Origin: Rhizophagus irregularis
Lineage: Eukaryota; Glomeromycota; Glomeromycetes; Glomerales; Glomeraceae
Length of the DNA: 64,000 nucleotides
Direction of reading: 5' to 3'
Assembly: GCF_026210795.1 (NCBI RefSeq)
Contig: NC_089441.1
Coordinates: forward strand, 4,464,001-4,528,000
Part shown: piece by piece, positions 35,302-45,863 of the stretch
Layout of the letters: each line of letters starts with the position of its first letter
How positions within the stretch are numbered: position 1 is the first letter of the stretch
Notes under the pieces: model-generated
Databases searched by the model: none
What the model was told of the DNA's origin: nothing
The model's input: only the letters and a program-made list of their open reading frames with translations
Program-made: the position numbers and the translations under genes

Positions 35302-36690
35302 CAGTCAAATCTCAATGTACCGAACGTGGTTCAGGATTAAAAGTTCAGTACATAGATGATGTTCGGTATATCAAATTTTCTTTATATACCGAACTCGATA
35401 AGCGAGCAATAAAAAAGTTCAGTACATCAAATATCACGTGATTTTCACATAGCGTAAAAAATATAAAATGTTAAATGTTTATAATGTTAGAAAAAAATTT
35501 GTCACACCCGTTTGTTCACATATGCTATACGCGATCTATTAAATGCTTAACCAACCATCTAATACCGATTGAACTCTACTATTTTTATCAAAAAGAACAA
35601 TGTGTTTTTTAAGATCATGTGATAAATTTCTGTTATTGAGTTCTATAATAAAATTATCAGGTGGATTATCAAGAAAAGATAATACTTTGTCTAATGATGC
35701 TAATGCTTCTGAAACAGACATTTTTGATTGCAAAATTATTTCTTCTTCTGCAAGATCCATTTCATTTGATTTTACAATATTTACAATTTCTTCATCTGTA
35801 ATTTCTTTTTCTTCATAATTATTATCATCATCAATTAAGATAAACTCTTCAGCATTCATCAAATCACCAAAATTAAAATTATTATATTGATCTAATAATT
35901 TTTGAACTTCTTCTATTTCATTTAGATTTTCATTATCATCATTTTGCTCTTTACTTAAAGGTGAAGCCAGGTGAAGTAATAGCAGAAGGCAATACAAAAT
36001 TTCAGTTTTTGTCTAACAATTACTAATAGTTTTATTTGTTACAGCTTTCCAAGCTTCAGCATAAAGTGAGATAGCATCACTTATTTTCAATTTAGAAACT
36101 GGTATATTTAATTCAGTCCATTTCATCATCATAAGGCTTAATTCTATTTTTTATAAATCTTAAGTGATATTGCACCTAATATTAATAGTTAGTTAATTAG
36201 AAATTAGAATCCATGTTATTAATTGTATAATCAAATTAAATAATGCATAAACCTTAAACAAATTAATAATATTAGTAGTATCAGCAGGTTGCAAAATGTG
36301 CTGTAGTATTGGATGGCAAATAATAAATTGTAATATTTGTTAGTAACTCTAGACTAATGAACTAGAGCATTATTTACTAAAAGAAGAATCTTTTTATTTT
36401 ATCTTTTTATTCTTTGATTTAAGAGTTCCAAATACTTATTCTAAATAGATGTTTACATCCAAGCACTTTTATTTCAAAAATAATCAACTGGAAGCTTTAA
36501 TTTATTAATTCCAATTAAATCTTTTAGTGTTTAATATTTGTGAATAAAAAGTACAGGAAGTTTAATTGAACTAGTTGCATTAAACATGAATAAGAGTATG
36601 ACTCTATTTTTTGATTTTTTTTGTTTCAGAAAGAGAACCAGTAGATAATGTTTTAGAAGATTCTAATTCTCAATACAATTTTAAAAAAAG
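35302..36690 (-). pseudogene. Tigger/pogo-type transposase, catalytic and C-terminal part, with element terminus
   Basis: From 36690 down to 35539 a degraded Tigger-type DDE transposase can be followed. A segment SSKTLSTGSLSETKK leads into KNRVILLF, then INKLKLPVDYF, LNQRIKR, KKILLLVNNA (the usual second catalytic Asp is Asn), LQPADTTNIINLFK, DAISLYAEAWKAVTNKT, and an acidic C-terminus with SLDKVLSFLDNPPDNF ending DGWLSI. Several in-frame stops interrupt it, including Trp-to-stop after SNC near 36010. An intact acidic C-terminal ORF remains at 35539-35997. The sequence TACAGTCAAATCTCAATGT at 35302 is a pogo-type terminal repeat and marks the 3' end of the element. The N-terminal part lies at 40160-41093, beyond the MULE. 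Confidence 0.8.
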
Positions 36691-36814
36691 TATAAGACTA
36701 GTTTTCTCCCCATGTGATTTAACCCAGGTGACATCACTTATGTAAAATTAAATCATGTGAATCTGGTAAATTTGCTAACGTATATTACATCACTCAATTT
36801 AGATTAGTTAAGGC

Positions 36815-36898
36815 AGGGTTAGGGTTAGGGTTAGGGGTTAGGATTAGGGTGAAGGGATTAGGTGATTAGGATTAGGTATTAGTGGGGATTAGGGTTAG
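36815..36898 (+). repeat. Interstitial telomere-like TTAGGG repeats
   Basis: Three exact consecutive GGTTAG-type units (AGGGTTAGGGTTAGGGTTAG) are followed by degenerate versions such as GGATTAGGGTGAAGGGATTAG. They lie inside the MULE, about 115 bp from its left end. Confidence 0.8.
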
Positions 36899-37215
36899 TA
36901 AGGTTTGGGTTCGTTGGAGTTGTTAAATTTGATGATGTCATTTTCTGATTATAAATCAGATCAATTTGTAATAAGCTCAATAAAATAAACTCTCTCTTAT
37001 TTTCCCACATATTTTTCTTTTTTTTAAACGCGTTATTTGTTATTGTTTGCTATACTAAACCACAATTAATTTTTATTAATTTTCTTTGAAGGTTATTTGA
37101 ACCTTATTTATCTTTGATATCGTGTGATTGTTATCATCATTTTAAAAAAATTCTTATTTTTGTGCTGCTCGTGTCTTGACTTTAAAAGCTGATTTATCTG
37201 CTCTAAATCTCTAAT

Positions 37216-39858
37216 ATGGAATTTTGTTTTGATTATAATTATTGTGAAAATAATTGTTCTGATTTTTCTAATACTTCTGTACGCCACTTTTCTGATCTTC
37301 GTGAAAGTGGAATAGATTGTAATGTGGAAACCTATGAGGAAGTTGATACTACTTCTGATAATAATGTTTGTGTTTGGTATGACCTAATTGAAATTGAACA
37401 GAGTGATAGTGATAATGACATTATGGAGCAAGGAGATGGATTAGAATTGAAAGCAGTAATGATATTTGAGACCTGGGCAAAAGCGAATCTTACCCCTTGA
37501 TGATTATGCGAAACAACAAGCTTCGTCTTCGCAAAAAGAGACGTATACCGATCTACATGATAATAATATTACAAGAAGGAGAACATTTGAATGTTCCCAT
37601 GCTAATGTACATGAATCTGAAAAGGTTGTTTTAGCTGAGAATAGGCAAGATAGAGATTCAGAAATGATTGGTTGTACCTGGCATACAAATTTAGCATTTC
37701 CTAAAAAAGAAAAAGGTGTTCGTATTAACAGTGTTATTGGAGAACACAATCATTCAATGAATCCTCTTGTTGGTGAAATAGCTCCAAAATTTCGAAAACT
37801 TACAGAAGAGATGCTTGAAAAGATTAAATTTTGGACGATTATACGGTAAAATGGGTATACCAAACCAATATAACCTGCTTGTTGCTTCTTTTCCAAACAA
37901 AACTATTAATAAAAAAGATCTAAGCAACGCTATTCAAAAATTTAAATTGCAAATGACACCTTCTAGAAATGATGCATGTCAGGTCCTTAATAATCTGTAT
38001 TTAGAAAAAGAAAAAAATCCATTATGGTTAGTAAAGCCACGCTTTGATACAGATGAAAGAAGACTTAATTCTCTCTTTTGGATATCACCTGAACAGATCC
38101 GCTTCTATCAAAGATATCACGATGTTGTTATCATTGATTCAACATCACAAACCAACCAATTTGATATGATATTGTTGTTAATTACTGTTGTTGACAATAA
38201 TTTTAGGAATTTGATAGTAGGTGCTGCAATTATAGAGGATGAAACAGAAGCAACATTTTCTTGGATTTTGCAAGAGTTGCGAGATGCTTGCAATGTTACA
38301 CCAATAGTGTTATACTCTGATGCTGATCCAGCTTTAATATCTGCTGTTAGAAGTAATTATCGGATACTACAGCACCTACTTTGTATTTTTCATATTGACT
38401 TGAATTTAAGAAAAAAGCTTAAAGGAAAATTAAGAGATAGTTTTAAATCCTTTCACTCTGAATTTTTGACTGTTCGAAATTCCTTATATCATAGACAGTT
38501 TGAGATTAAATGGAATGAATTTCTTAACAAATATCCTATTTGTCAACCATATCTCACTCGTGTTTTATATTCTTGCAAAACTAGTTGGGCATGTTATGCT
38601 ATTAATCGAAACTTTACTGCAGGTGTTCAAAGTTCTCAACGTGCTGAAGTTTCTAATAAGATCATTAAGGAAAAACTTTCTCGTGCTTCCCATTTAAGTG
38701 ATGTTGTTAAAGAAGTTCAAGCTGCATTTGATAATCAATCAAAAAGAGCAACAATAACTGAATTTAAAAATGAAATCCCAACAAAAGGCTTACCAACTAT
38801 ATTAAATGAATATTTTCCAAACCTAAATGAGTTGTTACAAGACTTTCTTACACCACAAATTCTTCAAAAGCAACGAGACCAGATATCTCAATCACTCTGC
38901 TATGATGTGACGTTAGTTACTGATTGGCTACCATTATTAGAGGTAAAAACAATCAACTTTTAAGAAAGTAAATGAAATTGTTAATTAAAACTTACATTTT
39001 TATTTCATTTTATAGGTGAGAGATGATTTTTATCATGAAAGATTAGGTAGAGAGGATGAGTACGATCAGCCGCAATCTTTATTTGCTTTTTTGCTAGAAA
39101 ATATACCTCAAAGTAGCATTATGGAAGTTTGGAAGGTAATAAGACATCGTGGTCAACAATTATCCTCACAATATGTAATTCTACTTGACGATGGTTCTCA
39201 TTTGTGTACTTGCTTATGGCTTATTAATCGTGGAATTGTATGCAGACATTTTTTTCGCGTAATGTCCTATTCAGCCTACGTTCATTTTCATATTACACTA
39301 ATTCCACGACGCTGGTATAATGATAAGAAGTTTATTCTTAACCAAGATCATGCTTCAATACCATCATATCAAATTGGAAAAGTTGAATCGATATATCTGA
39401 ACAGACTCCATTACAGTCAATATCATTCTCACATCTTGAAAGAATTAGGAAAATGCCTGATATTATGCAAATGCAAGGTCTGAAACAAAAATATGGATTT
39501 GGCATGGGTTATGCTAAAAAGGCACTTGATTATGCAGTTCGTGCAGATAAAGTAGAAGAATTTGTCACTCAATTGAAAGTTTTTATTGAAGAAACAAAAG
39601 AGGATCTTTCTGATCAACAAGATAGCGTTGAAAACATGGTAATTGGTGATCCGTTACGCACACAACATAAAGGACGTCAGCCAAATCGTTATAAATCAGG
39701 TGGTGAAGTTACAAAAAAATCACAAAAAAGGAAATTGCAAGCAATGCAAGATGTTACGAATACTATAGAACAAGGCTCAAGTGTTCAAAAACGTTCCAAG
39801 GCTTTGTCAAAAATGTAAACAACCCGGTCATTATGCATCTCGATGTCCTAACTTATAA
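37216..39858 (+). pseudogene. MULE transposase (FAR1-like DNA-binding, DDE, SWIM, zinc knuckle), frameshifted
   Basis: Domain order on the plus strand is as follows. An acidic N-terminus (37216-37500). A FAR1-type zinc-binding region (RRRTFECSH ... CTWHTNLAFP ... INSVIGEHNH). The MULE catalytic core (from about 37815), with Asp in VVIIDSTSQTN, Asp in VLYSDADPAL and Glu in SQRAEVSNKI, plus LCIFHIDLNLRKKLK. An intron 38943-39015 (GTAAAA...TTTTATAG). A SWIM zinc finger (CTCLWLINRGIVCRHFF). A basic linker, and a CCHC knuckle (CQKCKQPGHYASRCPNL) ending at 39858. Frame changes near 37470-37530, 37830, 39450 and 39800 make it a pseudogene, although the catalytic residues are all present. Alternative splicing cannot easily restore all the junctions. 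Confidence 0.85.
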
Positions 39859-40159
39859 TCTAAAATTTATTACAAATCTTTTTAAAGAAATAAAACTTAC
39901 TCAAATATATAACGGAAACTTTGAAAAATAAATTCTTTATTTGTAATTTACATGAAATAAAAATTGCTTGCAAAATTCAAAAATTAAAAAGTGAAATTTA
40001 CAGTTATAAATTTTAATTTTTAGTACAGGTGACATCACCTAGGTGACATCTCCCGGAGAGAAAGTTAGCAAAATTCTTAAAAAAATACAATAATTAATAA
40101 ATTTAATAATATTATTATTTAACTATAAAATCTAAATTAGTTAAAATAACAAGATTCTA

Positions 40160-41093
40160 AATGATTATTTGTTTTTGTCATTACAATTAAAAATATTTTC
40201 AAGATCAAAATTACTAATTAACACAGGTCGAAATTAGTTAAATAGGGTATCAATAGGTTATCAATAGGTTATCAATCGGCTATCAATAGGCTACCCTATT
40301 GGTAGCCTATTGAACTTGCGCCATATCCGTCCACGCCAATCGGGCAGGCTGATTGATAACCTATTGATAGCTTATTAATACCTTATTGATAACCAATTTG
40401 ATAAAAATACCAATAGGATACTAATAGGTTATCAATAAGTTATTAATTGGCTAACAATCGGCCTGCCCGATTGGTGACGGATTATGGCGCAAGTTCAATA
40501 GGCTACCAATAGGGTAGCCTATTGATAGCCGATTGATAACCTATTGATAACCTATTGATACCCTATTTAACTAATTTCGACCTGTGTAATTCTTGTAATT
40601 TTTTTCTTTTTTTTTTGTTAATTCTTTTTCACTTGGTCTACTTTAAACTTCTTCATATTTATTATATTGCTTAATATTATCTCTTTTTTTAAAATTATTT
40701 AACCAACCAATTGATTCAATAAAGCTTTTAATATTTATCAATTTTGCAAAATCAAAAGCTTTAGTAGCAATGATTTTTCCTGTTATAGTTCTATTAGCAA
40801 ACAAAGCATTTGAAATCCAAATTGCTAAAGTTTCTTCTGATTCAGGAAATTTTAGTAATTTTTCTTTTTGTTTAATTATATTAAAACTATTAAATTCAAT
40901 ATTTAACCATTTTCTTTGTTTTTTAAAATATTACAAATAGTATTTTTTTTATGCCAATTTTTTTTTCTATTTCTTTTTGTAATAATAATGAACTTTTAAG
41001 ATGAAGCAAATATAACTCTTTTTTTTCTCCAAAGATTAAAACCTTTTTTCTTTTTAATATTACTTCATTATTTACATTTTTCTTTACTAAAAA
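40160..41093 (-). pseudogene. Tigger/pogo-type transposase, N-terminal part (CENP-B-type HTH), split by a foldback element
   Basis: On the minus strand, 41093-40643 reads a pogo-type N-terminus, with frameshifts. Then comes a CENP-B-type helix-turn-helix: LKFPESEETLAIWISNALF, ITGKIIATKAFDFAKL, FIESIGWLNNFKKRDNI. After the stop at 40643, the frame continues to about 40590 (SEKELTKKK). It is then interrupted by the foldback element 40221-40587 and resumes with SNFDLENIFNCND (40215-40175). That segment precedes the catalytic core in Tigger proteins. The core itself is on the other side of the MULE (36690-35539), in the same orientation. This is the head of one disrupted gene. Confidence 0.75.
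40221..40587. mobile_element. Foldback MITE with very long inverted repeats
   Basis: Both ends read ACACAGGTCGAAATTAGTTA inward. The two arms are complementary over about 150 bp each, so nearly the whole 367 bp is a palindrome. The arms consist of variants of CAATAGGTTATCAAT/CTATTGATAGCC. AATTA-like sequence flanks both sides within the Tigger gene, suggesting a short target duplication. No coding capacity. Confidence 0.85.
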
Positions 41094-41559
41094 TGGCCAA
41101 TTTGTTGAAATATTTTTATAAACCTAGATACAATGGCTTTTATAAAATTTTTAAAATATATCAAAATATATCTAAAGTATTTTTGAAATTAAAATATTTT
41201 TTTTTAAAAAAAAAATTTCAGTTTATTAATTATGACACTTGAAACTATACAATATAGGTGAATTACATCACAAAATATATAGTAAATAAATCAAACACTC
41301 CTGCAGTACAATGAGAATGTATTAATAAATTCAATGCAAATGTACCTTTGAACCAAAAGGAAAAGATGCAGGAAAAAATAAAACAAAAAAAAAGAATTCC
41401 ATATACAAAAACAAAAACAAAAAACAAATATGTAAAAATAAGGAAACAGTCAGTAACGAAGCCATCTTACTACAACTACACTCTTAAAACTAAGATTATC
41501 AAACCATTTTTTCAAATTTATATCAAGACGCTTTTAGCTTTCTAAATATCGACTTTATT
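41094..41559. other. Spacer between transposon relics
   Basis: AT-rich. A Lys-rich 65-codon ORF at 41348-41545 has no recognisable domain and is probably chance. The missing 5' end of the Tigger element would be expected here but was not found. Confidence 0.35.
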
Positions 41560-42230
41560 TTTACTAATATCGTAAACTTATCAATACCGCCTAAGATCTT
41601 ATCAATATTTTTGATTTTCTTAGCCACCTTCTTCTTCTTATTCAACTGAGTGTTAGTATTAGTTATTTTGAACTTTGGAATCATTTTCTTGATTCACCTT
41701 TTGAGGATGCTTCCTTCTTTGCTTCAAGTTAAGGGTAAAATACCTTATTCAATTACCAATAAATTCGTCTAAGCTAAATGGCTTACCAATAACTTTCTTC
41801 AAGTCAGCTCATGATTAGTAGCTTGCAAGTATTCTGATTTTGAATTAATTTAAATGCTTTGCACTCTAAAGATGTATCGAGTAGCAATGAAATGTTATTC
41901 GTATAAAATCGCTATACTACTAAAGCAGAAACTTCTTTTAATACAGCCTAAAATCACTCCCGTTCTTTTATTTGCTTGAGATTATCCCAGTTAACCAGAA
42001 ACTATCTTACAGGCAAACCTCTAAGAGGAGCAGTCCATACTTCATCATTTCAAAGTCTTGTAGCATTTTGGTTGAGTTCAATTGATACTATAACAGTAAT
42101 ATATTTCTGTTGAGATTTAAATTTAATTGCAACTACATCGGTAAATTTTTTAGGATGCAGAACTGCGGCAATTTGCAATCCATTTCCTGCATAATACATT
42201 ACCCATTGCCAATATAATTTATCTTTTTTT
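41560..42230 (-). pseudogene. Retroelement-associated ORF relic (gag/ORF1-like)
   Basis: On the minus strand the reading starts with DKLYWQWVMYYAGNGLQIAA and continues AAVLHPKKFTDVVAIKF, YITVIVSIELNQNATRL, WTAPLRGLPVR and NWDNLKQIKERE. It ends in a Lys-rich tail (NKKKKVAKKIKNIDKILGG). Multiple stops and frame changes show advanced decay. I associate this sequence with an ORF common next to reverse transcriptases in Rhizophagus-type genomes; that assignment is from memory and moderate. No reverse transcriptase is left. Confidence 0.45.
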
Positions 42231-42285
42231 TATACCTGCTTCAATTTTGTCTAACTGATTCTTTACCTTTTTTTGTTAATTTGAT

Positions 42286-42734
42286 TACAATCATCCTTCC
42301 ATATAATCACACCCTTCGGGACTAAGGTTGCTTGCCGAAACCTAAGGGTTTAGGCAAGATGGTGTTTCACCGAAAAGTGAAATTCTGCCGAAACTATATT
42401 AAAGTTATATTAAAAAACTGGCGAAACTTTGGAGAAAAGCAAAATTGCTGAAACTTATTATAAATGCTGAAACTGCTAAAACTCTGCCAAAACTATAATA
42501 AATCTATAGTAAAATTTTGACAAAACTAATCGTAGGATTTTGAAGAGGTTTAGACTAGCAACCTTATTCGGGACCATAAAAAAATGGTGTGACTATAATC
42601 TATAAAAATTATATATGATGTAATTAAAGGGAAGGTTTTTTTAATAAGTTTATTAGTAACTTGAGATTAATGTAAATGTGCTTATAAGGGAGTTGTGATT
42701 ATACAGGAAGTGACTATATGGAAAGACGACTGTA
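42286..42734. mobile_element. pogo-type MITE, host of a nested insertion
   Basis: The left end is TACAATCATCCTTCCATAT and the right end is complementary to TACAGTCGTCTTTCCATAT, with TA at both edges. Without the nested element (42324-42565) it would be about 200 bp. No ORF. Confidence 0.75.
42324..42565. mobile_element. MULE-type MITE with GCCGAAACT repeats, copy 2 (nested)
   Basis: 242 bp from AAGGTTGCTTGCCGAAACC to GACTAGCAACCTT. Flanking 10-mers CTTCGGGACT and ATTCGGGACC match at 8 of 10 positions, indicating a 10-bp target duplication. It lies inside another MITE (42286-42734), so it is the younger of the two. Confidence 0.85.
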
Positions 42735-43028
42735 TATCATCAATTTGATTTGTTGACTTTATTTGACCAGTTTTTGTTCTCCAATTAATGAAGTCAACAG
42801 TTTTCCTTAATACATTTAACTAAAATAAGTTTTCTTTAATTAATTCAGGGGTTTTTTTTCAGCTCTAACTTTTTAAATGAATATTTTAAACAAAAATAAT
42901 TTTTAAGATAATATTTTGCAACACAACCAAATGGAACACTAACAGAATTTTCAGCAGTATTATACTGAATAAAATTTTCAAAGCTATTACTATTCATAAT
43001 ATAAAAATTAAAAATAGGAAATACTGTA

Positions 43029-43446
43029 TACAGCTTGACCTCAATATAACAAACCCATGATATAATGAACTCTTGACTTACTGAACTTTTTTTTAAAAAC
43101 CGGGTTCATATTATTTAAAAAAATCTCGATATACCAAATTTCATATAAACTTGATGTAACATATACCGGATTTTTATAATTTACTATTTATAATAAAGCA
43201 TATAAAAAAAATTCTTTATATACCAAACTTGATTATATGGTTGAAATTTCACATAATTTATACTGTTAAATTTTAATTTCTGGCCACAATTAATATTCTT
43301 TAATCATATGACAACTTTATATACTGAACTGCTACTGTAAAACTTATGGAGTTCAGTACGCAAAAAAAATTTACATACCGAATTTCTACTATATACCGAA
43401 CTTTTGCCCTTAAACCATGAGTTCGTTATATTAAGGTTTGACTGTA
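43029..43446. mobile_element. pogo/Tigger-type MITE, larger subtype
   Basis: Ends TACAGCTTGACCTCAATATA and the complement TACAGTCAAACCTTAATATA, with TA flanks. The interior contains ATATACCGAAC-type motifs also present next to the Tigger terminus at 35302. About 418 bp with no ORF; a deletion derivative of that family is likely. Confidence 0.75.
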
Positions 43447-43726
43447 TAGTATACAAATTACAAAGTAGTAAATAAAGTGAATGAACATTATTATAACGCG
43501 TTAGCAAATTACAAATGAACAAACGTCATCACATAACTAATTATCACATTTCAGGTCAAAAAAATATAATTTTGTCATACATAAACTTGCATAGCATGAG
43601 GAGATAATTTTTGCCAAAATAAACCTAAATAAACAGTCATACAGCAGTCTGTACAACATCAATTTTTTACTCTTGCCGGATCTCATACAACATACTTTGA
43701 ACCAATAAAATTTCGCAAGCTTTCCC

Positions 43727-45128
43727 TTTCCATATAGATGGAATACTCTGGTTGGTGACCTCAAGAAGGTTATAAAGACGGAAAAGGCACCAGAGTTCGA
43801 CCATTTTCCCGCAGACAAGCTCAAGTTATGGAAGGTCGAAATTAGTGGCGATTACCTTGACGATCAGTTAAAGAATCTCAATGACAGTGACGAGCTTCCA
43901 AGCCATAAGAAAAATTTCGAAGTACTTCCTTGACCCACCAGCCGAGGAACATATTCACGTCCTAGTCGAACCACCCGTGTCAACTACTGCTTCGAACAAG
44001 GTATTGGAATTAAGGGAGAAACTCGCTTCGTTGCAGGTTACTCAACAAGTCTGTCCATTGTACGTATTTTGCGTGACGGGCCGTCACGGAAATCTTCAGG
44101 TTATGGAATGAGATAATACCTCACCTCCAACTACTACTCGAACTTTACTAACCAGGTTGTTGCATTACAGAGTTTGATGTCGTCGTTAGTCCGAAACGGA
44201 CGAAGGGTTTGTGAATATCGAACATGCAACTCTTGAAGGTCTCAAAACTCCATACGTGGGATGTCCCCAACACCCAGCACTCGAGAATGATGGTGCAGTA
44301 TTTAACATGTTAAATGACAGTGGAAAATACTTTCCTCATAACGATCAAGACCTGCGTGATATTCTTCAGATGTTCGTGTCAAAAAATAATCTTAAGTTCA
44401 CCGTGTTCATTGAGACTCCCTCGAAAGCTTTTTCGGATTGGACTCTCAGTTCGGTTTACCAGCTTTACGGTCTTGGCGGCGAATCAGAAGAACCATCAAT
44501 GACATCCTTCCCTGTTTTTTCGTGCGGAAACGTTAAGCCATCCCAGGAATCGTTAGGACTCATGGCAGAGTTAAAATCAATAACCCCCATCAATTTACTT
44601 TCAATCGAAGCCACGAAGTCATTATACGTCTATTCTTACCTGCTCGCTGGGGCGAACAATTTCAAGGGGAAGTTTTACATCCGCCCTCAAAAAGTTATTT
44701 CTGGACCGAACGGGCATGGACCTCTCGACTTTGCAATTGACCTGCGCTGAACAGCAAAGACTGTTGGAGTCACAGAAGTTAAGAAAGATGATTTTGTGAA
44801 AGGCGTTGCTCAATGCGCAGTCCAGCTCGAGTCCTCCCCATCGATCGCAAGCGCAAGGCTAATAGGTTCAGACGTTCTTTGATAGTTGCTGATGCCGAAA
44901 AATTCTATTTCATGGAATGTACGATGGATGATCAAGATAGGCCAAGCTTCAAACTATCGGAACCAGTGGTCGTTGTATATAACAATGTGAATATGGAAAA
45001 CATTGTTAGAGAAGTTCTCAGTCACATTGTTGGAAGAAGCACAGAAGCCGGATTCAGATTCTCGCAGTGAAGAGGGCAATAAAAAAGCCTAGGTCATCGG
45101 GCAATCTTAAGGAAAAATCAGATACTGT
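43727..45128 (+). pseudogene. Crinkler (CRN) effector-like gene, copy 1, frameshifted
   Basis: The N-terminal CRN region is readable as LVGDLKKVIKTEKAPEFD, PADKLKLWKVEISGDYLDD and FLDPPAEEHIHVLVEPP, the ubiquitin-like header and its conserved DPP/HIHVLVEPP end. After about 250 bp with frame breaks, the C-terminal effector region follows. It has an ORF at 44211-44750 (YFPHNDQDLRDIL, NNLKFTVFIETPSKAF, GPNGHGPLDFAI), then TVGVTEVKKDDFVKGVAQCA and YFMECTMDDQDRPSFKLSE. CRN proteins are host-targeted effectors of oomycetes and also occur in these fungi. The start codon region is unclear. Frame changes occur near 43735, 43890, 44040-44210 and 44750-44900. Its G+C content is clearly above the surroundings. 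A second, more decayed copy lies at 47530-48995. Confidence 0.8.
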
Positions 45129-45863
45129 CGTTAAGTCTTAGGATAGAAAATTAGTCATATATCACGGGCAAAGTCCTGAGCATTTGTATTTATTTTACTT
45201 CGTACTTCTATCACCTGTATAATGGGATGCGTCCCGAACCATTGTATTTATTTTCTACCCTTCTGCCTGTATTAATAAAAATTTTCTCGGCATTTTTCCT
45301 TCCGGAAATTCTTTGAACATTGAACAATTCCTTACATATATTAACTGAGTAAATATTTACACAAATAATTTTAACGGTCGATAAACATGTCCCATATTAA
45401 TCGACTGTAAGTTTTCAGCCTTCCTTATCAGAGAATGTGTTCATTTCCCCTCACCTGCTCACGAACCATAAAATATAGCATTTTTCAAAAATTTTGATAG
45501 GAAAATAGGTAGAAGGGTCTGGATTAGGAGGCTCTCGAGTGGAAAGTGGATGGGAGAATTTATAGGCGAAGCAATAGAAAGGACATGTTCGTTGATCGTT
45601 AAATTAAATTTGCAGTTAAATGTTCATGTTTTTAATATTATAAATATTTTGTTATTACAAATATACATATGCATAAACTAATTGGATATTAGCGAATCAC
45701 ACAACATTGTGTTCTAAAATGACAAAGATAGATATTGTACAATTATAGTATAATTGACGTTAAAAGCGAAATTACATAAAAGAAATTATTTACACATTCT
45801 GCTTGACCCGAAGAAAAAAATTTTTCATTGAGTAGAATGAAATTCGAATGCCTAGCAAAAGTG
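45129..45863. other. Spacer downstream of CRN copy 1
   Basis: No supported gene. It contains the 3' flanks of the convergent CRN and deaminase-like genes. Confidence 0.4.

Larger units (their letters stand above)
36699..40067 (+). mobile_element. MULE (Mutator-like) transposon inserted in the Tigger element
   Basis: The left terminus TAGTTTTCTCCCCATGTGAT and the complement of the right terminus (TAACTTTCTCTCCGGGAGAT) are related inverted repeats over about 40 bp. Both continue into GGTGACATCAC-like sequence. Between them is one plus-strand MULE transposase gene (37216-39858) and a block of telomere-like repeats. Both flanks carry pieces of one Tigger gene, which shows that this element landed in it. 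A clean 9-10 bp target duplication could not be identified. Confidence 0.75.
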
